Assembly (NCBI GenBank): GCA_002710215.1 | Contig: PAJQ01000004.1 | Coordinates: forward strand, 1-43,500 | Direction: 5' to 3' | Length of the DNA stretch: 43,500 nucleotides | Origin: Chloroflexota bacterium | GTDB lineage: Bacteria > Chloroflexota > Dehalococcoidia > Lucifugimonadales > UBA3495 | Shown here: piece by piece, positions 8,254 through 15,712 of the stretch | Position numbering within the stretch: the stretch's first letter is position 1 | How the letters are laid out: each line of letters begins with the position of its first letter | Translations under genes and position numbers: made by a program | The notes under the pieces: generated by a model | The model's database searches: none | The model's input: the letters and a program-made list of their open reading frames with translations, nothing else | What the model was told of the DNA's origin: nothing

Positions 8254-9261
8254 GTGGAATTTGGCGTCTTCTATCAGTTACCTTGCTCGGAGGATCAGTC
8301 ACCGTCACAGCGGTACTCCGACACTATCGCCCAGTCCCAACTGGCCGACGAATTGGGTTTCGACTCCGTGTGGCTGGCCGAACTGCACTTCAATCCGGAA
8401 TTTTCCATCATGTCGGCGCCACTCCTGGTGGCCTCGGCTATTGCCCAAACAACCAAGCGGATAAAGGTGGGCACCGCCGTCAATCTGATGCCTTTACATA
8501 ATCCGGTCCGATTGGCGGAAGAAGCCGCTACTCTGGATGTGATTTCCGGCGGACGGGCCATCTTCGGCATCGGCAGGGGCTCCAATCCCCGCCAGTTCGC
8601 GGGCTACGGCGTCGACGTAGCCGAGGGACGGGAAAGGTTCCTGGAAGCCTTGGACTTTGTTCTGAAAGCCTGGAGCTGCGACGAGCTTTCCTACGAAGGC
8701 GAGTATTTTCAAGCCCAGGAACTCAGGATCATGCCCAAACCGCTACAAGATCCCCATCCTCCGGTGTACATCGCTTCCAATAGCCCGGACACTTTCGGCA
8801 TCGTTGGTTCTTTGGGACACAACATCCTGGTAGCGCCGTTAGTTGTTTCCGTTCAGGGGGCGCTGGACGGGCTGGCGGTGTACCGGGAAGCATTGGCCGA
8901 ACACGGTCACGACCCGGCCAAGGTAAAGGTCAACGTGAACGTTCCGGTGTACGTTACCAAGGACAAGAGCAAGGCCAAAGGCATGCCCCAAGCCAGCTTT
9001 GACAACTATCTGGGCCTTATCCGGGCCAACCGGACCCGGTCGCTAAGAGGTATCTCCGAACTGACGTACGACCGGGTGTACGATGACTTTGCCGCCATCG
9101 GAGACCCGGACCAGGTCGTGGAGAAGCTGAGATCGTTGGGAGAGAGGTATCAAAACCAAGAGTTCATGTGCTGGTTCAACGCCGGTGGCATGATTCCCCA
9201 CAAAGAAGTGGAAAAATCCATGCGCCTCTTCTCTGAAAAGGTGATGCCGCATTTTGGGTAG
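8254..9261 (+). CDS. LLM-class flavin-dependent oxidoreductase (bacterial luciferase-like)
   Basis: The 335-residue protein is a luciferase-like TIM barrel that uses FMN or F420 to oxidise a substrate. Evidence: N-terminal MEFGVFYQLP; AQSQLADELGFDSVWLAELHF; the KRIKVGTAVNLMPLHNPVRLAEEAATLDVISGGR strand-helix; and FGIGRGSNPRQFAGYG, typical of the family. The region YEGEYFQAQELRIMPKPLQDPHPPVYIAS is the usual post-barrel insertion. These enzymes act on alkanes, sulfonates, nitrogen compounds or aromatics, and the substrate cannot be read here. The start is GTG 8254, with AAAGGAG seven bases upstream. It follows the carboxyltransferase after a repeat-containing gap and precedes rarA after another; no operon function is evident. 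Expanded LLM families are reported for SAR202-type Chloroflexota. Confidence 0.92.
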   Translation: MEFGVFYQLPCSEDQSPSQRYSDTIAQSQLADELGFDSVWLAELHFNPEFSIMSAPLLVASAIAQTTKRIKVGTAVNLMPLHNPVRLAEEAATLDVISGGRAIFGIGRGSNPRQFAGYGVDVAEGRERFLEALDFVLKAWSCDELSYEGEYFQAQELRIMPKPLQDPHPPVYIASNSPDTFGIVGSLGHNILVAPLVVSVQGALDGLAVYREALAEHGHDPAKVKVNVNVPVYVTKDKSKAKGMPQASFDNYLGLIRANRTRSLRGISELTYDRVYDDFAAIGDPDQVVEKLRSLGERYQNQEFMCWFNAGGMIPHKEVEKSMRLFSEKVMPHFG

Positions 9262-9265
9262 CGGT

Positions 9266-9378
9266 CAGCGGTCAGCTTTCAGCTATCAGGAAACCAACAA
9301 AATTCCCGAAGCCCATGCCGGTTCCTTTGGATGACATCAAAAATGCTGACGGCTGAACGCTGATAGCTGAAAGCTAGG
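9266..9378. repeat. Intergenic inverted repeat of the TCAGC/GCTGA family, copy 2
   Basis: This copy has a perfect 16-bp inverted repeat: agctttcagctatcag (9274-9289) and its reverse complement at 9360-9375. About 70 bp lie between the arms, and further tcagcggtcagc and gctgacggctga words sit beside them. It looks like a small miniature element or a long hairpin. It fills the whole gap between the LLM gene and rarA. Confidence 0.8.
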
Positions 9379-9385
9379 GTAACCG

Positions 9386-10726
9386 ATGTCCTTGTTCGAA
9401 CACCAAGCCCAACAGCAGATGGCTAAGAACGCCCCCCTGGCGGACCGGATGCGCCCCCGCACATTCGACGAATTTGTCGGCCAAGATCATGTGGTTGGCG
9501 CGGACCGGGTGCTGCGGCGGGCTATCCAGGCCGACCGGCTGCCTTCATTTATCTTGTGGGGACCACCGGGCAGCGGTAAGACCACCCTGGCCCGGCTGAT
9601 AGCTGGAGTGACCCAGGCCTCTTTCGAATCGGTCAGCGCCGTCACCTCCGGAGTGGCCGACCTGCGGCGCATCGTAGCGGAAGCGCGGGACCGCCTGGGG
9701 ATGCACCAAGAAAAGACCATCCTGTTCGTCGACGAGATTCATCGTTTCAACAAGTCGCAGCAAGACGTGATCCTCCCCCATGTGGAAGACGGCACCGTGA
9801 CGTTTATCGGAGCCACCACGGAGAACCCGTCTTTTGAAGTCAACGCTCCCTTGCTGTCCCGGTGCCGGGTGTTCACTCTTCAATTATTGAATCCCGAAGA
9901 GGTGGAAAAGATCGTCCAACGGGCCTTGTCCGAAACCCAAAGGGGCCTGGGCAAACTGGGTTTAGAGTTGGAACAACCGGCGCTGGAGCACCTGATAGAC
10001 ATCGCCAACGGCGACGCCCGGGTGGCTTTGAACGCATTGGAGACCGCCGCCTTCGCCACGTCGGGCGTGGAAGGCGCAACCACGATCGACCTGGAGACCA
10101 TCTCCGACGCCTTGCAACGCCGCTCTCCCCTATATGACAAGGCCGGCGAGGGGCATTACGACACGATTTCGGCTTTCATCAAGTCGGTGCGCGGGTCTTC
10201 TCCCGACGGGGCGCTATATTGGCTGGCGCGGATGATCGAGTCAGGAGAAGACCCGCTGTTCATCGCCCGCCGGCTGGTCATTCTGGCCGCCGAGGACATT
10301 GGGCTGGCCCAACCGGAAGCCTTAGCGTTGGCCGTGGCGGCCCAGCAAGCCGTCCACTTCCTGGGCATGCCCGAAGCACGCATACCCCTGGCCGAAGCTA
10401 CGGTGTACCTGGCCACCGCCCCCAAGAGCAACTCGGCCTACATGGCTTTGGAGCAGGCGCTGGATGACGTGCGCAAACGGGCCGGCGAGCCCGTCCCCCT
10501 GCATCTACGTAACGCCGTCACCGGCCTGATGCGCAACATGGGCTACGGCCAGGGATACCAGTACGCCCACGACCACCCGGGACACTTCGTCGAGCAGGAT
10601 TTCTTGCCCCCTTCTCTAAAGGACCGGCGGTATTACCAACCGACGGAGGAGGGGACTGAAAAAGAGATTGGCAAAAGGATGAAGGAGTGGTGGGGATACG
10701 GGGGCAAGCAGGACTCAGGTGGCTAA
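9386..10726 (+). CDS. rarA: Replication-associated recombination protein A (RarA/MgsA), AAA+ ATPase
   Basis: The 446-residue protein is of usual length. The N-terminal half is an AAA+ domain: Walker A GPPGSGKTT near residue 59, Walker B ILFVDEIHRFNKSQQD near residue 110, sensor 1 GATTENPSFEVN, and Arg finger region LLSRCRVF. A C-terminal part with GDARVALNALE, AEDIGLAQPEAL, YLATAPKSNSAYMAL and VPLHLRN matches the MgsA tetramerisation domain. RarA acts at stalled forks, probably opening DNA ends near SSB. The start ATG 9386 lies immediately after the inverted repeat (copy 2), with a weak GGG-type Shine-Dalgarno. It is followed by a palindrome and then the convergent isochorismatase-like gene. 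Confidence 0.97.
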   Translation: MSLFEHQAQQQMAKNAPLADRMRPRTFDEFVGQDHVVGADRVLRRAIQADRLPSFILWGPPGSGKTTLARLIAGVTQASFESVSAVTSGVADLRRIVAEARDRLGMHQEKTILFVDEIHRFNKSQQDVILPHVEDGTVTFIGATTENPSFEVNAPLLSRCRVFTLQLLNPEEVEKIVQRALSETQRGLGKLGLELEQPALEHLIDIANGDARVALNALETAAFATSGVEGATTIDLETISDALQRRSPLYDKAGEGHYDTISAFIKSVRGSSPDGALYWLARMIESGEDPLFIARRLVILAAEDIGLAQPEALALAVAAQQAVHFLGMPEARIPLAEATVYLATAPKSNSAYMALEQALDDVRKRAGEPVPLHLRNAVTGLMRNMGYGQGYQYAHDHPGHFVEQDFLPPSLKDRRYYQPTEEGTEKEIGKRMKEWWGYGGKQDSGG

Positions 10727-10780
10727 GAATCAGGACAGGCCACACCGGAAACTAAATCGTTGAGGTCGGAAGCTGTTATC

Positions 10781-10821
10781 GCACCCGTAGAGGCGGGTTT
10801 CAAACCCGCCTCTACGGGTGC
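10781..10821. repeat. Perfect 20-bp-arm palindrome between convergent genes
   Basis: Arms 10781-10800 and 10802-10821 are perfect reverse complements around a single base at 10801. They contain gtagaggcggg and its complement. The element lies between rarA and the convergent hydrolase gene. There is no T-run, so it may be a REP-like dispersed palindrome acting as a bidirectional transcription stop or an mRNA 3' end protector. Confidence 0.85.
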
Positions 10822-10862
10822 CGCCGATGTCCATTTGGCTCTTGAACTAGTCCGAACACAGA

Positions 10863-11453
10863 TTACCCGGTACTCAGCGCACTGATCACATCTTCAGATT
10901 CGACAACACCAGTCTGGCGGGGGAAGATTCGCTGGGTGAGGAAGTCGTGGACCTCCGGGTCCTGGTCGGAGCAGCAGTCTTCCACCACCAGCAGCCGGTA
11001 GTCCAAGTCGGCGGCGTAGCGTACGGTGGACAGGACCACCCCGCTGGTGGCGTAGCCCAGGATTACTAAAGTTTCAATGTTGTTGGACCGCAGCACCATG
11101 TCCAGGTCGGTGCCGAAGAGGGCGTTGACCCGGTGCTTGCCCACGACGACCTCGCCGGGCATGGGCCGGACCGACGGGTGGATCAGTTGCACCGGGTCGC
11201 TGACCGGCTCTTGCCCCGAGTTTTTCCGCTGGCTGAACGTCTTGTTGCGGTCGCTGATCTCCAGGTATCCTGGCCGGAACACGGTGGCTGAGTAGCAGAC
11301 CAATATCCCAGCATTACGGGCCGCCCTCTGCAAGTCCCGAGTCTTGTCCACAACCTTCCGGTCCACCGCGTGGGGTAGCGACCCCATCATCTCGGCGTAA
11401 AAATCAGCTATGAGCAGGGCGGTGGCATTTTTGTCCAGGTCAATTTCGGGCAT
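10863..11453 (-). CDS. Isochorismatase-family hydrolase lacking the catalytic Cys
   Basis: This 196-residue protein has the isochorismatase-like alpha/beta fold: TALLIADFYAEMM with the first acid (D17), VVVGKHRVNALFGTDLD with the Lys (K106), and ILGYATSGVVLSTVRYAADLDY as the nucleophile elbow. Cysteine hydrolases (nicotinamidase, N-carbamoylsarcosine amidohydrolase) place Cys in a T-x-x-C-V frame; here the residue is Val139, so classical amidase chemistry is unlikely. Isochorismatases such as EntB also lack the Cys, so a vinyl-ether hydrolysis or other Cys-free reaction is possible. The substrate is unknown. AAGGAG lies eight bases before the ATG. It is adjacent to a threonine aldolase gene on the same strand, separated by repeat copy 3. 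Confidence 0.85.
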   Translation of the reverse strand: MPEIDLDKNATALLIADFYAEMMGSLPHAVDRKVVDKTRDLQRAARNAGILVCYSATVFRPGYLEISDRNKTFSQRKNSGQEPVSDPVQLIHPSVRPMPGEVVVGKHRVNALFGTDLDMVLRSNNIETLVILGYATSGVVLSTVRYAADLDYRLLVVEDCCSDQDPEVHDFLTQRIFPRQTGVVESEDVISALSTG

Positions 11454-11471
11454 TGTGGTTCTCCTTACAAG

Positions 11472-11525
11472 CCATCAGCTGTCAGCTATCAAGGGCCGAT
11501 CTCATCGCTGATAGCTGAAAGCTTA
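11472..11525. repeat. Intergenic inverted repeat of the TCAGC/GCTGA family, copy 3
   Basis: TCAGCTATCA (11482-11491) faces TGATAGCTGA (11509-11518), with ctgtcagc to the left and gaaagct to the right. The right end reaches the stop codon of the threonine aldolase gene. Confidence 0.8.
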
Positions 11526-12569
11526 GCGCAACGCCCTGACCGCCTTGGACGTTCGGCTTAGTGTTTCCTCCACACCGTCGCCGGAGATGTGCCGGTGGGT
11601 TACCATTCGGATTGCCGTTGGGCTTGGTGAGGAAACCTTGACGTCCTCTGAGCCCAAAGCTGCGATCAGCTTGGCGGCGGGGCCCAGGGATGGGTCCACT
11701 TCGAAGATTACTATGTTAGTGTGGATGCTGTCCGGGTCAACGGTCAGTCCGTCGATGTTGGCCAAACCTTGGGCTAACCGGCGGGCGTTGGCGTGGTCGT
11801 CGGCCAAACGGTCAATCATGCTATCTAAGGCCACCAATCCCGCGGCGGCCAGAACTCCGGCCTGCCGCATGCCGCCACCGACCATCTTCCGCCACTTGTT
11901 GGCCCGGTCGATGAATTCTCTTGATCCGCAGAGCACCGACCCCACCGGGCAACTCAGGGCCTTGGATAGGCAGAAGCTGACGTCGTCCACGTCCTTGACC
12001 AATTCTCTTGCGGGGACTTCCAAGGCCACCGCCGCATTGAAAAGCCGTGCGCCGTCCAGGTGGACGCTGGCCCCGGCGGCGTGGGCGACTTGGCCTATCT
12101 TAGCGGTATCCTCCGGGGTCAGCACGCCGCCGCTGCAGCGGTTATGGGTATTTTCCAAACAGACCATGGTGGTGGGAGACGTGTGCACATTGCCTGGGGG
12201 GCGTATCGCGGCTTCCAGGTCGGCGGGGTCGATGCGGCCCTGCTCGTCATTGGGTATCAGTCTGATCTGGGCTCCGGCTAGAGCCGAAGCGCCGCCGGCC
12301 TCGTTCCAGAACATATGGGCCTGGTCGCCCATGACAATCTCATCGCCCCGATGGCAATAGGTCAGCGCAGCCACCAGGTTGCTCATGGTGCCGCTGGCCA
12401 TCAGCAGGCCGGCCTCTTTGCCCAACATCTCCGCCGCCCGCTCTTGAAGTTTGTTTATGGAAGGGTCTTCGCCGTATACGTCATCGCCCACTTCGGCGTT
12501 GGCCATGGCCTGGCGCATCTCCTCGGTGGGTTGGGTTAGAGTGTCGCTGCGCAGATCAATAACGTCCAT
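11523..12569 (-). CDS. ltaE: Low-specificity L-threonine aldolase
   Basis: The enzyme is PLP-dependent and cleaves threonine or allo-threonine to glycine and acetaldehyde. The 348 residues show the family N-terminus MDVIDLRSDTLTQPTEEMR, GDDVYGEDPSINKLQERAAEMLGKEAGLL, the SGTMSN phosphate loop, HMFWNEAGGAS, and ENTHNRCSGGV. VHLDGARLFNAAVAL holds the Asp that pairs with the pyridine nitrogen, and the PLP lysine is in DVSFCLSKALSCPVGSVL. Length and motif order are normal. It lies about 70 bp upstream of the isochorismatase-like gene on the same strand, but repeat copy 3 between them makes an operon uncertain. The name fits the family; real substrate range (serine, beta-hydroxy amino acids) cannot be read. 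Confidence 0.95.
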   Translation of the reverse strand: MDVIDLRSDTLTQPTEEMRQAMANAEVGDDVYGEDPSINKLQERAAEMLGKEAGLLMASGTMSNLVAALTYCHRGDEIVMGDQAHMFWNEAGGASALAGAQIRLIPNDEQGRIDPADLEAAIRPPGNVHTSPTTMVCLENTHNRCSGGVLTPEDTAKIGQVAHAAGASVHLDGARLFNAAVALEVPARELVKDVDDVSFCLSKALSCPVGSVLCGSREFIDRANKWRKMVGGGMRQAGVLAAAGLVALDSMIDRLADDHANARRLAQGLANIDGLTVDPDSIHTNIVIFEVDPSLGPAAKLIAALGSEDVKVSSPSPTAIRMVTHRHISGDGVEETLSRTSKAVRALR

Positions 12570-12614
12570 GGAGACTCCTATGCTCTTCGGGATAAGCGGT
12601 ATTCTAACAAAAAA

Positions 12615-12740
12615 GCGGTCAGGTATCAGCAGTCAGCGTTCAGTTTTTTGATCTGCACATTTAATGCCGCAGGTCTTGTAGGGTTCTGTGCCGAATGGTC
12701 CCCTGATCGCTGAAGGCCGATAGCTGATAGCTATTAGCTT
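12615..12740. repeat. Intergenic repeat of the TCAGC/GCTGA family, copy 4
   Basis: Words at the left end (ggtatcagcagtcagcgttcag) are mirrored at the right end (gatcgctgaaggccgatagctgatagct), separated by about 70 bp, giving the layout seen at 9266-9378. It lies in the divergent gap between the threonine aldolase and alpha/beta hydrolase genes. Confidence 0.7.
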
Positions 12741-12799
12741 CCTTGCCAAACTGTTTAAGCTCTCCTAAGATGGTGTTAGCAAACAGGAGGAAGGAAGCC

Positions 12800-13441
12800 G
12801 TGCGCCAGAGTGCTGTATCGTTCAAAACCAAGGGTTTGACTTTTGAGGGCGTGATGGCCCAACCCGAACAGGAGATAAGCTCCCTGCCAGGGGTTGTCAT
12901 CTGCCATCCCCATCCCTTGTTCGGCGGCAACATGGATAACAATGTTGTCCTAGCCGTGTCCCACGGGCTGGTGGAGCGAGGATTCGTCACTCTCCGTTTC
13001 AACTTCCGGGGAGTGGGCAACAGCGAAGGGGAACACTCCAAGGGTGAGCAGGAAAGCGAGGAAGTCTTGGCGGCCCTTGAACTGATGAAAGCCTGGCCCG
13101 GTGTAGATTCGAAAAGGATCGGGCTTGCCGGGTACTCTTTCGGCTCATCGGTCGTCCTCGGCAACGCCTCATTGCACAAGAAAGCCAAGGCGATCGCGCT
13201 AATCTCACCGCCGCTGCGGGCTGTGGAGAGCACGCCCCTCAAGAAGGGTAAACAACCGACGTTCATCATAACCGGCGATCGGGACAAGCTGGTGCAGTCG
13301 GATCAATTGGACTCCGTCCTGGACGCTTTTTCTCAAAAGCCCGGAGTTTGCATCGTGGCTGGGGCCGATCATTTCTGGGCCGGCCATGAGAATGAGATGG
13401 TTCCCGAGGTCGTCAAGCATTTTTCCGAGCACTTGAAGTAA
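12800..13441 (+). CDS. Alpha/beta hydrolase (dienelactone hydrolase-like)
   Basis: This 213-residue protein has an alpha/beta-hydrolase core: GVVICHPHPLFGGNMDN near the N-terminus (oxyanion loop), FNFRGVGNSEG, the nucleophile elbow GLAGYSFGSSV with the catalytic Ser, and C-terminal ITGDRDKLV (acid) and GADHFWAGHE (His). The HPHPL..GGNM signature is shared with a group of uncharacterised bacterial hydrolases. The start is GTG 12800, preceded by AGGAGGAAGG; the longer open frame has no supporting signal. Its stop is 6 bp before lspA, so abh-lspA-rluD look like one transcript. Substrate unknown; a carboxyl-ester or lactone is a reasonable guess. Confidence 0.85.
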   Translation: MRQSAVSFKTKGLTFEGVMAQPEQEISSLPGVVICHPHPLFGGNMDNNVVLAVSHGLVERGFVTLRFNFRGVGNSEGEHSKGEQESEEVLAALELMKAWPGVDSKRIGLAGYSFGSSVVLGNASLHKKAKAIALISPPLRAVESTPLKKGKQPTFIITGDRDKLVQSDQLDSVLDAFSQKPGVCIVAGADHFWAGHENEMVPEVVKHFSEHLK

Positions 13442-13447
13442 CGCTCC

Positions 13448-14365
13448 ATGGCAACAAGCGGAGACCTTCCCAGTCCGGAGGCCGCTGGGCCGCCGGCGAT
13501 CTACAAGGACCTGGTCCTCCTCCAGTTGGCCGCCCTGATTTTTCTCGCAGACCAGTTCACCAAGTACTTGGCCCGGGCATTTCTGAACTACGGCGAGTCC
13601 TTTCCCCGGTACGGGTTCTTCCGGATAACCCACACCCAGAACACGGGTAGCGCTTTCGGTCTTTTCCCCGACCAAAACACGGCGCTGATCCTGGTGGCCT
13701 TTCTGGGGATCACAATTCTGGCGCTGCTTTACCGTAATCTTCGTCCCACGACCAATCTGCTGCGCCTTAGTTTAGGACTCCAGATGGGTGGCGCGGCGGG
13801 CAACCTGCTGGACCGCTTGCTCCAGGGACACGTTACAGACTTTGTCGACATTGGTCCCTGGCCCGTGTTCAACGTCGCGGATTCCTCGATCGTGATTGGT
13901 CTGTTGCTGCTATTTTGGCTCCATCGGATACCGTGGGAACGCTTTGGAAGTGGCAGATTGGAAAAAGAGGTTGCGGAGGCTGCCCGATCTGGTCCGATGG
14001 ATCAACGTCAGTCATCGTGGTGCCCAGTCTGCGACGGGGTCATGGAGCCGGTGATGTGGGGATGGCGTTGCTCTACCTGCGGCGTCAAAGAAAGAATCGA
14101 ACAAGTGATGGACGCCCATAAACCGTTGTCTGAAATCTCACCGCATGCAGCGGCATCTGGATTTAATTCGGATGCTATTTACCGCAGCGGTCCGGACTTC
14201 GAGGCTACCCATTCTCATCGGTATGCGGACATACTGGACACAACGGCTCACGTGGAACCGCCTATGTCGCAAGATGAAGATGGGCAGCACTCCGGCCTCC
14301 CGGAAAACGAGGAAGCCGGAGCAGCCAGCCCTTCGGATCTCGGCCCAGGCGAAAGGCCAGAATGA
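13448..14365 (+). CDS. lspA: Lipoprotein signal peptidase (LspA) with C-terminal zinc-ribbon extension
   Basis: LspA is a membrane aspartyl protease that removes signal peptides from prolipoproteins after lipidation. Residues 20-160 carry the family: LADQFTKYLAR, THTQNTGSAFGLF, GGAAGNLLDRLLQGHVTDFVDIG with catalytic D131, and FNVADSSIVIG with catalytic D145; about four hydrophobic segments are visible. A further ~145 residues follow. Near 192-211 is a CPVC...CSTC zinc ribbon (C192, C195, C208, C211), then a low-complexity acidic, Ala/Glu/Pro-rich tail. Typical LspA is about 160 residues, so the extension is unusual. The ATG is 6 bp after the hydrolase and the stop overlaps rluD by 4 bases (ATGA), indicating coupling. 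Zinc-ribbon function is unknown; it may bind a partner in the cytoplasm. Confidence 0.93.
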   Translation: MATSGDLPSPEAAGPPAIYKDLVLLQLAALIFLADQFTKYLARAFLNYGESFPRYGFFRITHTQNTGSAFGLFPDQNTALILVAFLGITILALLYRNLRPTTNLLRLSLGLQMGGAAGNLLDRLLQGHVTDFVDIGPWPVFNVADSSIVIGLLLLFWLHRIPWERFGSGRLEKEVAEAARSGPMDQRQSSWCPVCDGVMEPVMWGWRCSTCGVKERIEQVMDAHKPLSEISPHAAASGFNSDAIYRSGPDFEATHSHRYADILDTTAHVEPPMSQDEDGQHSGLPENEEAGAASPSDLGPGERPE

Positions 14366-15294
14366 CCGCGTCAATCGGGACTGTTCGGGATTCCCGTAGA
14401 GAGTTCGAGGTCGAAGTGGGACAGGTGCGGTTGGACCAGTTTTTGGCCCGCCAGTCTACCCAGCTGACCCGTGCCCAATTGCATCGGTTGATCGTCGATG
14501 GCCAGGTGCTCCTCAACGGTCGCTCCGCCAAACCGGCCCAAAAGGTTCGCTCCGGAGATCTTGTCTCCCTTACCATCCCGCCGCCTCGGGAAACCGATGT
14601 AGTTCCTCAGTGGATGCCCCTGACCTTGGTATACCAGGACAGCGATATAGTGGTCATCGATAAACCGGCCGGTCTGTCGGTGCACCCCGGTCCAGGGCAC
14701 CCCGACCAAACTCTGGTGAATGGATTGCTGGCCCGATGCCCCGACATTCAGGGGGTTGGCGGCGCCATCGGGCCGGGCATCGTCCACCGGTTGGACAAAG
14801 ATACTTCCGGATTGATGATGGTCGCCAAGAACCACCACGCCCACCAGGAACTCTCCAATCAGATAAAAGACCGCCGGGTAACCAAAGGTTACATGGCCCT
14901 GGCTACCGGCGTCGTGTCCCCGGACGCCGGGTTGATCGACCAGCCCATCGCCCGGGACCCGCGACACCGCAAACGGATGGCCGTCGTTTCGGGAGGACGG
15001 GAATCCCGCACCCGATACCGGGTCCTGGAGACCCCCGCGGGACATAGCCTGTTGGAGTTGGCTCTAGAGACCGGCCGAACCCATCAGATTAGGGTCCACC
15101 TGGCGCACCTGGGACACCCGCTCTTGGGCGACGGAGTATACGGCAAAGCCAGCCCCCTCCTAGACCGGCACTTTCTGCACGCCAGCCTATTGGGGTTCCA
15201 ACATCCCAGGACCGGAGAAGCGTTGGAGTTCCGGGCCGAGCTGCCCCCTGACTTGGCGGAGGTGTTGGATGATTTGAGGTCGGGAAGCAGTTAA
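14362..15294 (+). CDS. rluD: Ribosomal large subunit pseudouridine synthase, RluD family
   Basis: The 310-residue protein has an N-terminal S4 RNA-binding domain (VRLDQFLARQSTQLTRAQLHRLIVDGQV...) followed by the RluA/RluD catalytic domain. The catalytic Asp is in GIVHRLDKDTSGLM, the family signature. YQDSDIVVIDKPAGLSVHPG and TGRTHQIRVHLAHLGHPLLGD complete the domain. RluD makes pseudouridines in helix 69 of 23S rRNA; related RluA/RluC proteins differ only in target, so the exact substrate is inferred. It overlaps lspA by four bases and closes the three-gene cluster, with a terminator-like hairpin about 90 bp after its stop. Confidence 0.95.
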   Translation: MTASIGTVRDSRREFEVEVGQVRLDQFLARQSTQLTRAQLHRLIVDGQVLLNGRSAKPAQKVRSGDLVSLTIPPPRETDVVPQWMPLTLVYQDSDIVVIDKPAGLSVHPGPGHPDQTLVNGLLARCPDIQGVGGAIGPGIVHRLDKDTSGLMMVAKNHHAHQELSNQIKDRRVTKGYMALATGVVSPDAGLIDQPIARDPRHRKRMAVVSGGRESRTRYRVLETPAGHSLLELALETGRTHQIRVHLAHLGHPLLGDGVYGKASPLLDRHFLHASLLGFQHPRTGEALEFRAELPPDLAEVLDDLRSGSS

Positions 15295-15385
15295 AACCCC
15301 GTCTCCTATACCCTCCGTCATTCTGATGGACCGCTGCGCCGGAAGAATCTCGGTTTGCGGTGCAAGAGTGGGCGAAATCCCCCAA

Positions 15386-15412
15386 CCCGCTTTACGAAAG
15401 GGGGCTTTTCTT
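15386..15412 (+). terminator. Probable terminator after rluD (repeat unit hairpin)
   Basis: A ccgcttt...aaagggg stem with an acg loop is followed by cttttctt. It sits 95 bp after the rluD stop and matches the hairpin of the second direct repeat. Confidence 0.5.
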
Positions 15413-15629
15413 CGCCGTCGGCCAAGTTCTAAACTCTTGCGTTCGAAGGACGAATTAAGGGTGGAACCAGGTCAAGCCTCCCTTTGGTAAAGGGGGATTG
15501 GGGGGATTTAGGCGTCCCCCCAGTCAGCTCGGCGAAGACAAGGCCAAGACTCCCCAACCTAGCCACCCCCTTCATTCAGATTGAGCGCAGGGGACGCAGA
15601 ATTTCGGTTAGGTGTGGGAAATCCTCCAG

Positions 15630-15652
15630 CCCTCTTTACGAAAGAGGGCTTT
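15630..15652 (+). terminator. Hairpin with T-rich tail upstream of gltX
   Basis: CCCTCTTT (15630-15637) and AAAGAGGG (15641-15648) form a perfect 8-bp stem around a three-base loop, followed by ctttgttgtt. It precedes the gltX promoter, so it may end readthrough from rluD. Confidence 0.5.
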
Positions 15653-15656
15653 GTTG

Positions 15657-15685
15657 TTGATGGGTGAGGATATCCTCGCTACAAT
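15657..15685 (+). promoter_or_regulatory. Promoter of gltX
   Basis: TTGATG (15657-15662) and TACAAT (15680-15685) are separated by 17 bases. The predicted transcript would start near 15692, about 20 bases before the TTG start of gltX. Confidence 0.6.
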
Positions 15686-15712
15686 GGAATCTATCGTGAA
15701 CGGAGGGCCAAC

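Larger units (their letters stand above)
15317..15655. repeat. Intergenic region with two diverged direct repeats, each ending in a hairpin
   Basis: Two copies of a ~90-bp unit lie at about 15317-15411 and 15570-15652. They share cattc(t/a)gat, a gaat(c/t)tcggtt word, aaatcc(c/t)cca, and a hairpin plus T-rich run. Between them lies a run of ggggattggggggatt. This ~418-base stretch between rluD and gltX has no credible gene. The units resemble dispersed sequences often seen in environmental genomes, but I cannot name the family. Confidence 0.7.
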
